Source: Methanosarcina mazei S-6
Lineage (GTDB): Archaea > Halobacteriota > Methanosarcinia > Methanosarcinales > Methanosarcinaceae
Assembly (NCBI RefSeq): GCF_000970205.1
Contig: NZ_CP009512.1
Coordinates: 2,542,001-2,606,000 of the forward strand
Direction of reading: 5' to 3'
DNA length: 64,000 bases
In this document: piece by piece, positions 8,885-17,880 of the stretch
How positions within the stretch are numbered: the first letter of the stretch is position 1
Layout of the letters: each line of letters starts with the position of its first letter
The notes under the pieces: generated by a model
Told to the model about the DNA's origin: nothing
Database searches by the model: none
What the model saw: the letters and a program-made list of their open reading frames with translations, nothing else
Made by a program: the position numbers and the translations under genes

Positions 8885-9046
8885 AAAAAAAAGGTTGCGT
8901 TCCCATCCGGAATATCTGGAAGTTCCGAACATAGTAAGAGATTTTTAGTTTGGGAAGAGGTTTGAGGTATTTGTGGGTTAGAGTTTTAGTTCATCTCTTT
9001 GTGGAGTAGGTGTTTGCTAGTGGGGTGTTCAGAGATGAGAACGCAA
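8885..9046 (-). ncRNA. Structured RNA gene, copy 2 (unrecognised family)
   Basis: Homologous to the RNA at 7767-7970 but about 40 nt shorter. On the minus strand 9034-9046 pairs with 8895-8907, thirteen pairs with one G-U wobble. An inner seven-pair stem joins 8993-8999 and 8936-8942 around a 50-nt loop carrying the identical 21-nt block at 8949-8969. The identical 15-nt block is at 8915-8929. The predicted 5' end lies about 26 bp from a TATA box, and the RNA ends in eight U (8885-8892). The segments between the stems differ between copies, so selection seems to act on ends, stems and the two blocks. Confidence 0.75.
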
Positions 9047-9064
9047 TTTATACTATACATCCAT

Positions 9065-9076
9065 CATATATAATAT
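9065..9076 (-). promoter_or_regulatory. TATA box for RNA copy 2
   Basis: ATATTATATATG on the minus strand, centred about 26 bp before the predicted RNA start at 9046 and matching the element before copy 1. Confidence 0.6.
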
Positions 9077-9242
9077 TTTTAATACATAATATTATACAGA
9101 CACTCTACATCTTAGCTTATCTCTCTAATTTTAGTTGATTAGTATAATAATATACCATTAAACTAAAAAGTTACATTTATAACAAACATCTTTATTCAAA
9201 CTTCGGGATCAATTTCTTGAGAAGCTGGATCAATTTTCAGAG

Positions 9243-11828
9243 TTATTTCATGCGTGTATTATACGTGTGGTGCAGGGTATAAAACAGGTATATCAGAAAA
9301 GCCAGTACAAGGAAATATTTTGTATAAAAAACTCTTGTCAGGATTTTTTTCTTTGTACTGGTTAAAGCATCTTCTATTATCTTTGAGTTAACATCCCCTT
9401 TAGTATAGACTTTTCCGCCGTTTTCGAGTATTGCCGTCCTGAAAAGGACATTTTCTCCAGTATACATATATTCATCCGGGCAGTTTACAGCTGCAGGTCT
9501 CCAGGATACGTTCTTAACACCGGTGTTTTCAGACATTAACTCCTCTGTCAGGTTTACTTCTACAGGAGTCTCCGATATTTTATGAAGCCCGAAAGTATCG
9601 GCTGTAACATATGATTCATACATATTGTTTCCTATGGATGTTATTTCCATAGGCTTTTTGTCAAAATAAAGCTCAGGCGTCCCTTTTTTTCCTGTTGTAA
9701 TAAGGATTCTGCCAGGCTGACCCATTTTAAGGTCAGGAACATCAAGCTGGACGCCTTCGGACATCTCTATATCCGCAACTGCCCAGTTCAGGGTCCGGGT
9801 AATTATCAGGCTGTCGTTTCCCGAGTACATGGAAGCTGCCCAGGGGACACCATGTCCTTTTCCGTTATCTGTTGTAATCGCAGCAACCCTGCCAAGCCCG
9901 AGCCTCCAGACCGTAATTATCGGTTTACCCAGCCTTGTTATAACCAGGCGGTTTGCTTCGGGCCTGGGAGTAACCTCATTATACCCGAGAATATCGTGCT
10001 GCACATCAGAAATGTTCCGGGTGATGAAGTGCTTCGGGTCATAAACAACAATTGACCCGCTGGAATATTCGTCTTCACGGTTTTCTGATTCTTCGGGATC
10101 TTCAGAGAAGCTTACTTTAATCCTCTCACCGGGCTCTATCCTGTTATAATTTTCTGACAGGCCGATCTTGTTCATGAAAAGTTCGGCATAATACTGACCT
10201 TTGGGAGTAACCTTAAGGTCATCGACACTCGGAGTATGTATGTGGACAAAATGGATGTTAATGCCGCTGCCTTCGTGAAGGTTTTCCGCACACTGGATTG
10301 CCCGCTCAAACCTTAAATCCCTTTCAGCCCTGTTGCCTATTCCGCCGTCAGACACTATTATAATTTCGGCTTCTGTGCTTTTGTTCTGTCCATTAAGTAG
10401 CGTGCGTGCGGTCATGAGACCTCTTTCAAGAGATGTGGAATCTCCTGTTGACGGCGTTATTTTTCGGATTTCAGCATCGAGCCAGAGCTTGTTTGACTCT
10501 TTTGACATGTCTATAAATCCATCTGTAATGTCCTGTCCCGTGCTACCGAAAGTAATCACATCGACTCTTGCATCTTTCAGTAGATCGCTCTCGAGAAGGA
10601 CAATTGCATTCGACAGAATATCATCAAGAATCTTCCTGCCAGCGCCATTGCTCTGCAGAGTGCTGGGGGAAACATCAAGCATCAGGACAACGTTTCTGCC
10701 CCCTCTCCAGCTGGAAGGCTCTGAACTAACAGGGAGGAGCTCCTCAAATCTGGTGCCCTGGTATGTATCGTCTGCGGGGAGATCAAAAGAAGAACTTCCT
10801 CCTACAACCACCATGCCGCCTCCGTTAATGATATAATCTCGGAGGGTTCTGGTTTCCACATCAGAAATTGTCGATGCAGCCTGGTTGTCAATTATTACGG
10901 CATCCGTACGGTTCAGGGAACCAAATGACCCTGAAACCCTTACGTCATAGATCTCCTTCATCATGCCTGCAAGAGGAGAGTCAGGCTCATCTGTAACAAG
11001 AAGGACTTCTGGTTTGGGAGTTACGTATATGCTTTTCATGTACTGGTTATTGTTCTCGAAATAGTCCAGGTTTTTAACACTGATGCTTGCCGGGTGAAGG
11101 GTTGCCTTTACCGTGTGGGGCCCAAGCGTTTCAAACGTGTGGTTGAACTCCATGCTTTCAATTCTTTCGGTCTGGGTAATTTCCCTCTCCATCACTTTCT
11201 GGTGGTCGACTGTAACCCTAACCCGGTAACTCATTTTGTCTTCAACTGATTTCCGGATATTGACCTTAAAAAATGCCTTATTATCTATTACAGCCTCGTT
11301 TTCGCCTTCAATCTCCACACTCAGGTCTTCTTTAACGGTCTTGGGGATAAGAGCGGAAACAGGGAAATTATTCTTATAACAATAAGAGAGAGCTTCTTCA
11401 ACCGGCATCCCTGAATTGCTCTGCCCGTCAGAAACCACAAGCACGTAGTTGTCAGGCGAAGCCTGCTGGACGATAGCATCTCCAAGGGATGTATGTATCC
11501 CTGAAATCGTTGTAACCATAACAGGGACTCTGGTATTGAGGTCATCAGCAAGCTCTCCGGACACACCTTTTTCCAGCAGGTCCATACTGACACTCTCGTC
11601 AGAGATTATGGTTATTCTGGACTGGCTGGTCTCTGGGGAACTGATCTCCACAGAATAAGGTGCAGCAAGAGCCAGGATAAGGAGAAAGATCACAAGGGAA
11701 TGGACAAACAGATGTCTTCTGTTGATTTTTCTCCATAACCCCAGAAACACAAGAAAGGCAAGAGGGATAAGTAGCGTCAGTTCATTCAGGTGTAAAAAAT
11801 TAAAACCATAGGGAAGATCAAAGGTCAT
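9243..11828 (-). CDS. Membrane-anchored von Willebrand factor A protein, 861 aa
   Basis: Last gene of the MoxR operon. Two membrane helices near the N-terminus (residues about 15-62) are followed by a first vWA-like region with SDESVSM and then VVSDGQSNSG. A central glutamine-amidotransferase-like fold follows (around residues 270-360). A second, clearer vWA domain has the metal-site motif DVSPS and later VSDGGIGN. A single helix near the C-terminus closes the protein, leaving the long middle outside the membrane. vWA domains bind partner proteins through a divalent metal. Its ATG overlaps the stop of the upstream gene as ATGA, with GGAGAGG before it, so the two are translationally coupled. 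Confidence 0.85.
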   Translation of the reverse strand: MTFDLPYGFNFLHLNELTLLIPLAFLVFLGLWRKINRRHLFVHSLVIFLLILALAAPYSVEISSPETSQSRITIISDESVSMDLLEKGVSGELADDLNTRVPVMVTTISGIHTSLGDAIVQQASPDNYVLVVSDGQSNSGMPVEEALSYCYKNNFPVSALIPKTVKEDLSVEIEGENEAVIDNKAFFKVNIRKSVEDKMSYRVRVTVDHQKVMEREITQTERIESMEFNHTFETLGPHTVKATLHPASISVKNLDYFENNNQYMKSIYVTPKPEVLLVTDEPDSPLAGMMKEIYDVRVSGSFGSLNRTDAVIIDNQAASTISDVETRTLRDYIINGGGMVVVGGSSSFDLPADDTYQGTRFEELLPVSSEPSSWRGGRNVVLMLDVSPSTLQSNGAGRKILDDILSNAIVLLESDLLKDARVDVITFGSTGQDITDGFIDMSKESNKLWLDAEIRKITPSTGDSTSLERGLMTARTLLNGQNKSTEAEIIIVSDGGIGNRAERDLRFERAIQCAENLHEGSGINIHFVHIHTPSVDDLKVTPKGQYYAELFMNKIGLSENYNRIEPGERIKVSFSEDPEESENREDEYSSGSIVVYDPKHFITRNISDVQHDILGYNEVTPRPEANRLVITRLGKPIITVWRLGLGRVAAITTDNGKGHGVPWAASMYSGNDSLIITRTLNWAVADIEMSEGVQLDVPDLKMGQPGRILITTGKKGTPELYFDKKPMEITSIGNNMYESYVTADTFGLHKISETPVEVNLTEELMSENTGVKNVSWRPAAVNCPDEYMYTGENVLFRTAILENGGKVYTKGDVNSKIIEDALTSTKKKILTRVFYTKYFLVLAFLIYLFYTLHHTYNTRMK

Positions 11829-13711
11829 ATGATCCCTCTCCTTAACATAACCGCACTTTCAACTATGAGGAGCAGCAGTAAGAGATAAATAAGGTATTTC
11901 CTGGACCTGTCAGGGGAAACCGTGTGAAGGTCCTCTTTCTGGATCGCTCCGTTCTCACCTGTCAGGTTCAGCCTTTTTTCTGTAAAGGTATTTGACTCAG
12001 CGGAATCGTACAGATTTACCACAATGGTTTTCTGGTTTAGCCCGTACAATCCGCATTCGTCAAAATAGACGAAATCACTGCTTATAGTATCACTGGGTGT
12101 TTTGATTTTGATAGTCTGGTCAAATGCCTGATACTTTCCCGTGTTAACATTTGTTTCGCTTATATCCTCAATTCCCCACATGTACCTGAGGAGTTTCACC
12201 CAGAACACAGGGTAGGTTGGGGTGGTGGCGAAATTGTTCCATGCATCGGTTTCTATCGTATCGCTGAACCCGATGTAGATTACTGTCCCTTCGTTTATAT
12301 TATGCATGCAAACAAGAGGCCCTGCTTCCCCAGCCTCTACCAGGACTGCAGCATCCTTTTTCGGGATAGTAACAAGGAGTTTTCGAAGATAAACCTCGCT
12401 GAACGAAATGTCATCAAAAATATTTTTCCCACTTCCCACAGTCTCTATTGTGTGGCTGCCTTCTTTATCCACTGATTTGATATCCACAGGAAGAACGGAA
12501 TAAAGCCCGTGCATTGCTGAAGAATTGTACAGGCATTCGTTTCCTATAACAATCAGGTCTTTCCCATTTTTTGCGGAGGTTACGATTTCTTTGACAGTAT
12601 GGGAAGGTAGAGGTTTGTATCTGGAGTTAACAACTATGGTATCGTAGTCTGCAAGTTTCTCCGGGAGATCCTTCCGCACATCAACATCAATATCAGGAAG
12701 CAGAGAAATTGCCGTTATCAGGGGGGATCTGCTGATAGCCTGATCGCTGTCCGTCAACACCAGGATTTTTTTGGGCTTGACCTCAGGAATTGAAATACAG
12801 GCAATGTTATCGCAGGGTATTGCATCTTCATTCAGGATTTTGACAGTTGATATTCCCTGAGGGATTTTTGAGAACTTTATCTGCTGCGACCCGTACTCTG
12901 CAAGCTGTACGGAGTTGCTGACTTTTGTACCGGAACCGGAATCAGAGCCGCTCTCCATCAGGACATCAAGTTTTACACTTTCATCATTAAAGTTTCTGAT
13001 AGTGCATGTGTATTCATATGTCCCGTCATTGCTGTCTTTCAAATAACCGTCTACAATTGCATAATTGGCAGTTTTATTGCCCACCTGCCTGAACTCAAGC
13101 TCCATGTTTTTCGTGTTTGCGATTCTTATATATGTCTCAGGAGCCCTTCCTTCCCAGGTCTCAAAATCGGATATAACCACAATTTTCCCATACTCGTTCT
13201 CTTTTTCATTTATAGCTGTCAGAATGGCCCTCGGAATATCTGAAGGAGTATGTTTTGCCTCCATTCCATCAATTACTGTTTCAGCATCTTTCGCGCTCAG
13301 AGATTTTGCAAGCAATACGGGAATGCTTTCCGCAGCAGTAATCGTATTTTCCTGGCCCAGGCGCTCTATTGCTATTGACTTCGCCTCATTAATGCGGTCA
13401 GGAGCCGACATGCTCGCAGACGAATCCATTATGATTATTACCTTTTGAGCATCTGCTTTAACATCCTCTATAAGCGGACCGGCTATTGCCATGGACAGAA
13501 AAATAAGAGCAAGCAGCTGCAGGTAAAATAAGGGGTCAGTTATTCTTTTACTGAGAGTGCGCCTGGAATCGAGCAGGTTCTGGCTTATCCGCCTGACAAA
13601 CATAAGGGAAGGCAGAATGATGTTTTTCGGGCGGGGCCTGAGCAGGTATATGATCGTAAGGGGAATTATCCCTGCAAGCGCAGCAAGACCCTGAGAAAAT
13701 TCAAAGTCCAT
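11825..13711 (-). CDS. BatA-like membrane vWA protein
   Basis: About 628 residues. An N-terminal helix and a second helix (LQLLALIFLSMAIAGPLI) flank a basic loop, as in BatA/aerotolerance proteins. The vWA domain follows at once with the metal-site motif DSSASMS. The rest is a long extracytoplasmic segment with a C-terminal helix (KYLIYLLLLLLIVESAVML). The open frame reaches a GTG at 13723 that overlaps the upstream stop. The ATG at 13711 is preferred because AAGGGTGA lies eight bases before it. Relatives work with MoxR ATPases in maturing or metal-loading other proteins. Confidence 0.85.
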   Translation of the reverse strand: MDFEFSQGLAALAGIIPLTIIYLLRPRPKNIILPSLMFVRRISQNLLDSRRTLSKRITDPLFYLQLLALIFLSMAIAGPLIEDVKADAQKVIIIMDSSASMSAPDRINEAKSIAIERLGQENTITAAESIPVLLAKSLSAKDAETVIDGMEAKHTPSDIPRAILTAINEKENEYGKIVVISDFETWEGRAPETYIRIANTKNMELEFRQVGNKTANYAIVDGYLKDSNDGTYEYTCTIRNFNDESVKLDVLMESGSDSGSGTKVSNSVQLAEYGSQQIKFSKIPQGISTVKILNEDAIPCDNIACISIPEVKPKKILVLTDSDQAISRSPLITAISLLPDIDVDVRKDLPEKLADYDTIVVNSRYKPLPSHTVKEIVTSAKNGKDLIVIGNECLYNSSAMHGLYSVLPVDIKSVDKEGSHTIETVGSGKNIFDDISFSEVYLRKLLVTIPKKDAAVLVEAGEAGPLVCMHNINEGTVIYIGFSDTIETDAWNNFATTPTYPVFWVKLLRYMWGIEDISETNVNTGKYQAFDQTIKIKTPSDTISSDFVYFDECGLYGLNQKTIVVNLYDSAESNTFTEKRLNLTGENGAIQKEDLHTVSPDRSRKYLIYLLLLLLIVESAVMLRRGII

Positions 13712-13719
13712 GAGCAGGA

Positions 13720-14601
13720 TCACCCTTCACCTATGATTTTTAGAACAGTATCAAAAGGCTCGTTTTTTATGCTGACCCGGAAGTAAGGGATTTTAAAATC
13801 GTATGCAATTTTCTCCAGTTCAGCCATATGCTTTGAATATTCGGAGGCATATTCTTTTTTAAATCCAGCTCCCACTGTAAAACTGATTTCTTCGCCTGTT
13901 TCGCTGTCAATAAACTTTACTGTCCCGTCCACGGATTCAGGAAGGTTTATCTCGTTCTCATCATAAATGTGCACAATTACAAGCTCGTGCCTGGACAGCC
14001 TGTTAACCGCCTTCTGGACGGAATCAAGGTTGTCCAGAAAATCCGACATAATAAGAACCATTGATTTCGATTTTATTCTCGGGTATATCGAGTCGGCACA
14101 ATCTGCGAGCTTTGTGGTTCCGCTGACCGGAATCTGGGTCAGGTTATCTATTGTCCGCAGGAAGTCGTCCCTTCCTTTATGCGATTTTGTGTAGTCAACA
14201 TCATCTGCAAATGTTGCAATGGTATACACATCGTTGTGTTTCATTACAATGTAAGAAACTCCCGCAGCTACTGTTGCTGCATACTCAAACTTGTTTGGAG
14301 TGTTATCCGGAAAAAGCATGCTGCTGCTTGCGTCAAGCAGTATGACCATGTTAAGGTTTTTGTCCTCTTCAAACCTGCGTATATAGAGCTTTTCCGTGCG
14401 GGCGTAAAGGTTCCAGTCTATTCTTTTTAAAGAATCACCCTGGTTGTACTTCCTGTGGTCAATAATGTCAAGTCCCGCTCCCGTTCTTGTTGACTGGTGG
14501 CTGCCAGTATGGACTGCTGTAACCCTCCTGCTGAGCGGGATTGCATATCTATCAAGTTGGGTCAGGAATGAGGTGTCAATTATATGTTTTGCGCCAGCCA
14601 T
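13720..14601 (-). CDS. DUF58 domain protein
   Basis: 293 residues, soluble, with the DUF58 core in order: the HxGxHxSxRxGxGLDxxDxRxYxxGDxxxxIDWN region (here GSHQSTRTGAGLDIIDHR then IDWNLYART) and a vWA-like domain with LDASSSM and MSDFLD. DUF58 genes almost always accompany MoxR ATPases, as here. It lies 40 bp after the MoxR gene and overlaps the next gene. It is proposed to couple the ATPase to the membrane vWA proteins (family knowledge plus inference). Confidence 0.9.
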   Translation of the reverse strand: MAGAKHIIDTSFLTQLDRYAIPLSRRVTAVHTGSHQSTRTGAGLDIIDHRKYNQGDSLKRIDWNLYARTEKLYIRRFEEDKNLNMVILLDASSSMLFPDNTPNKFEYAATVAAGVSYIVMKHNDVYTIATFADDVDYTKSHKGRDDFLRTIDNLTQIPVSGTTKLADCADSIYPRIKSKSMVLIMSDFLDNLDSVQKAVNRLSRHELVIVHIYDENEINLPESVDGTVKFIDSETGEEISFTVGAGFKKEYASEYSKHMAELEKIAYDFKIPYFRVSIKNEPFDTVLKIIGEG

Positions 14602-14641
14602 GTCTGATCACTGCCTCCAGCCATATTTTCCGCTGGCTGAA

Positions 14642-15643
14642 TCAGATAATTGTTTTTCTGTCCTCCAGGATTTTCTGTATAATTTTATCACTCGTGATGT
14701 TGTTTCTTGCAGCATCAAAAGATAGAATCACCCTGTGACGGAGGACAGGAAGCGCCATGGCGTCAATGTCTCCTTTATCAACATACCCTCTGCCGTCGAT
14801 AAACGCGTTTGCTTTTGCACAGAGGATCAGAGCAATTGAAGCGCGAGGGGATGCGCCTGCTTCTATCATGTCAGGCATCTTTCGTGTCTGGTTCACGATG
14901 TCAATTGCATATTTTTTGAGTTTATTGGAAATAGGAATCCTGCGGGTTATCTGCTGAAGTTCGATAAAGGTCTGTTTTTCTATGCATTTTCTTACAGATG
15001 GCCTGAAAGCTTCTGCATAACGGTTCACAATCTCGAACTCTTCATCGGGATCAGGATAATCCAGGCGTATCTTCATAAGAAACCTGTCAAGCTGGGCTTC
15101 GGGCAGGGCATAAGTCCCTTCCATTTCTATGGGGTTCTGGGTAGCAAGAATAAAGAAAGGTTTGTCAAGTGTGTACGTGGTATTTGCCACAGTGACCTGT
15201 TTTTCCTGCATGGCTTCGAGAAGTGCAGACTGTGTTTTGGGAGAGGCACGGTTTATTTCATCCGCAAGCACGATGTTTGCAAAAACAGGGCCCTGCTTGA
15301 ATTTAAAGTGTTTTGACCCTCTTTCATCTTCTTCTATAATATCCGTTCCTGTGATGTCTGCGGGCATAAGGTCAGGAGTACACTGGATCCTGCTGAACCT
15401 CATGCTCATGATCTGGGAAATAGTGGAGATTGTGAGGGTTTTGCCAAGCCCGGGATTGCTTTCTACAAGGACGTGCCCTTCACACAGCATTGCTATCAGG
15501 ATCTGCCGGATCATTTCTTTCTGACCGACAATTGAATTGCCTATCTCTCTGAAAATAACTTCAAAAATCTGGGGGGCTTTTTCATAAGCGGGTTTTAAAT
15601 TAAGTTCAGAATCTTCAAGCTGGATTTCCTGTAATTGTTGCAT
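14642..15643 (-). CDS. MoxR-family AAA+ ATPase
   Basis: 333 residues. Visible motifs are the Walker A ESNPGLGKTLT (about residue 60), Walker B VLADEINRASPKTQSALLEAM, sensor 1 LATQNPIEMEGTY, and the arginine-finger region LPEAQLDRFLMKI. The C-terminal lid carries the ASPRAS motif. MoxR ATPases act as chaperones that insert cofactors or remodel complexes together with vWA proteins. The gene heads the enzymatic part of this operon and has GGAGTGG close before its ATG. Confidence 0.95.
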   Translation of the reverse strand: MQQLQEIQLEDSELNLKPAYEKAPQIFEVIFREIGNSIVGQKEMIRQILIAMLCEGHVLVESNPGLGKTLTISTISQIMSMRFSRIQCTPDLMPADITGTDIIEEDERGSKHFKFKQGPVFANIVLADEINRASPKTQSALLEAMQEKQVTVANTTYTLDKPFFILATQNPIEMEGTYALPEAQLDRFLMKIRLDYPDPDEEFEIVNRYAEAFRPSVRKCIEKQTFIELQQITRRIPISNKLKKYAIDIVNQTRKMPDMIEAGASPRASIALILCAKANAFIDGRGYVDKGDIDAMALPVLRHRVILSFDAARNNITSDKIIQKILEDRKTII

Positions 15644-15717
15644 TTTGCCACTCCACTATTTCTACTAAAATCATGAATTTGCTGAAAATCTGAGTACACC
15701 TGATGCTTTGAAGGAGT

Positions 15718-16599
15718 TTATCTGGATGAAAGCTCCTCAAAATACTGTTTAATCAGGGGCTCGTACTCTTCGGGCAGGTTTTCGGAATAAGTCTGGCTGT
15801 ACCTGAAATTTTCATTAAAACTGTCTGAACTAGCGTTGAATTTTTGTTCCGTATCCGCGTCGATCTGGCTTGTGAACCCAAGCCCCAGGGTGGGGTTGAT
15901 TTTCATTTCAACCTGTTCACCATTCTTTATGATGACAGCCTCTATTTTATACCTGGAATCCGGGACGACTTTTTCATCATCTTCATAAGCCGCTCTGGCG
16001 TTCATATTGTGAAGATTATCCCAGAAATCATCGATCAATTTGCCAGGAGAGATATTGAAGCTGAAACCTTCATAGATACAGAAAGTGGCAAGTCCCGAAA
16101 CCAGAAGAAACACCAGACACGACCTGAAAATCTGCTTTTTCGGGACTATACTTCTTATCCTGATGCCTGAAAGCTGGACGTGTACATCCTCAAGCAGTTT
16201 CTTTGTAACTATGTTGATATTCTGGCTGTTATCGTATGCCGTACTCAGTCTTGTCCTGAGATCGGGAAAACTGGTTTCAAGCAGATTTATCAGGTTAAAC
16301 CTGTTTCCTTTGCCAAATAACCTGTAAACCAGACTGATAAGAAGAGTAAGCAGGAGCGCCCCTGAAGCCATCAAACCGAGATTAAACCAGTAAATGCCCA
16401 GGCAGGTCTGAGACGTGCTCAGTTTTTCCATGCCCGGTATATAGTAAGCGAGTTCGTAGATATTGAATAAAATCATCAGCAGGAATAAGAACACAAATTT
16501 TCCGGCTGTTTGAAAAAACCCGAGCGTACGGTAAGACCAGGTCAAGTAGCTTTTAAATTTATCCAGAAGAGGCACTACAAGCATATAATCTCGAACCAC
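15718..16599 (-). CDS. Membrane protein of the MoxR operon
   Basis: 293 residues with two membrane helices in the first 105 residues, a cytoplasmic stretch, a third helix around residue 155-175, and an external C-terminal domain of about 120 residues. I recognise no family. The position 74 bp upstream of moxR on the same strand suggests it is the first gene of the operon. The start shown is GTG; an ATG at 16584 is also possible and neither has a good ribosome binding site. Confidence 0.65.
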   Translation of the reverse strand: MVRDYMLVVPLLDKFKSYLTWSYRTLGFFQTAGKFVFLFLLMILFNIYELAYYIPGMEKLSTSQTCLGIYWFNLGLMASGALLLTLLISLVYRLFGKGNRFNLINLLETSFPDLRTRLSTAYDNSQNINIVTKKLLEDVHVQLSGIRIRSIVPKKQIFRSCLVFLLVSGLATFCIYEGFSFNISPGKLIDDFWDNLHNMNARAAYEDDEKVVPDSRYKIEAVIIKNGEQVEMKINPTLGLGFTSQIDADTEQKFNASSDSFNENFRYSQTYSENLPEEYEPLIKQYFEELSSR

Positions 16600-17070
16600 A
16601 TTTGTAATTTTTAGTAATTATATTGCAGGTGTTACTAATAAAACTTTTCTAATATTTATTTTTAGTTCTGATGAATTTGTAACAATATGGTAAAAACTAT
16701 CCGGTCAATTCACAGATAAATAAGCAGGTAAATTCCCCAGCAATTACCCCTTTTACTCTCCTGCCATATCCTGTATAATCAAAAAGCTATATAATTGTAT
16801 AGAAGCACATTTTTCACACTGTCAATTATATTACTTATTTACTAAATAATATCTGAATTTGGCGCCCCAAAGATTAACTTTACTCCTGATGGTCCAGAAA
16901 ATTAGAAATTTGTATGTACGGTTTACCAGTTAAACAGGCTGTGCCCGGTCAAAAGAAGCAAAGAAAGAAAAAACCTGAATTAAAGGCTCAATAAATATTC
17001 CTGCGGACTTGTCCTGCAGACCTCCAAAAAAAGAAGAAGGAACTATAAAAAGACATAAAAACAAAAATTT
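16600..17070. other. Intergenic region upstream of the MoxR operon
   Basis: A 471-bp spacer between the MoxR operon and the 3' end of the ABC operon. Several A/T-rich TATA-like stretches lie near 16600-16700, which would suit the operon promoter. No gene is seen. Confidence 0.4.
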
Positions 17071-17868
17071 TCACTCAATATTAACTCCATCCCTTAACCT
17101 TATCACCCTATCAGCATATGCAGCGTGCCATTCTTCATGTGTGACCATAACTATTGTCTGACCCTTCTCTTTGTTAAACTTCTTGAAAAGATCCAGAACT
17201 TCCTTTGATGTTTGAGAATCCAGATTGGCACAGGGCTCGTCTGCAAAAAGGACTCTTGGGTTATGGGCAAGGGCGCGGGCGATTGAAACCCTCTGCTGCT
17301 GACCGCCGCTCATTTTGGAGGGAAGCTGGTGCAGGCGGTCGCCGAGCCCGACTGCTTTAAGTATTTCAGCGGCAGCAGCTTCATACTCTTCTTTTGTTTT
17401 ACCCTGCATCATAAGGGAGATATAAACATTTTCCGAAGCATCAAGTTCCGGAAGGAGAGCATAGTCCTGAAAAACGTAACCCAGATTGTGAAGGCGGAAT
17501 TTGCCTTTTTCTTTATCAGACATGCGAGAAGTGTCTATTTCATCTATAATGACTTTCCCGGAATTAGGGGTATCAAGAAGACCAAGCTGATTTAAAAGAG
17601 TTGTTTTCCCGGAACCGCTTGGGCCCATAATCGCAACAAATTCTCCGCGCCGGATTTTTACACTTACGCCTCTAAGAGCTCTGACCTGCACCTCTCCCAT
17701 TTTGAAAGTGCGGACTATATCCGTTCCTTCAATAATTATGTCCCCAGTTTCTTCAGTGGCTGTTTTTACTTCAATCTCGGGCTCGGTTGTATTTGTCACT
17801 ATTTTGGACTCGCCTGTGATTTCGCTCTTCATTTCATTTTTCACTTCATTTTTCATTTCATTTACCAT
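17071..17868 (-). CDS. ABC transporter ATP-binding protein (MacB/LolD type)
   Basis: 265 residues. Walker A GPSGSGKTTLLNQ, the signature MSGGQQQRVSIARALA, Walker B VLFADEP and the switch His (VTHEEWHAAY) are all intact. The first 45 residues are an unusual acidic and Lys-rich extension starting MVNEMKNEVKNEMKSE, made partly from repeated codons. The ATG has a near-perfect GGAGGTGA ribosome binding site, placed just after the permease stop, so the extension is genuine. It powers the permease encoded upstream. Such systems move lipoproteins or peptides or transmit mechanical signals rather than import solutes. Confidence 0.92.
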   Translation of the reverse strand: MVNEMKNEVKNEMKSEITGESKIVTNTTEPEIEVKTATEETGDIIIEGTDIVRTFKMGEVQVRALRGVSVKIRRGEFVAIMGPSGSGKTTLLNQLGLLDTPNSGKVIIDEIDTSRMSDKEKGKFRLHNLGYVFQDYALLPELDASENVYISLMMQGKTKEEYEAAAAEILKAVGLGDRLHQLPSKMSGGQQQRVSIARALAHNPRVLFADEPCANLDSQTSKEVLDLFKKFNKEKGQTIVMVTHEEWHAAYADRVIRLRDGVNIE

Positions 17869-17880
17869 TATCTCACCTCC

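Noticed and set aside
7767-9046. The paired RNA units as miniature transposable elements
   Set aside because: No target-site duplication is visible at their ends, and the promoter position, strand-specific wobble pairs and U-run favour RNA genes. Not fully excluded without other genomic copies.
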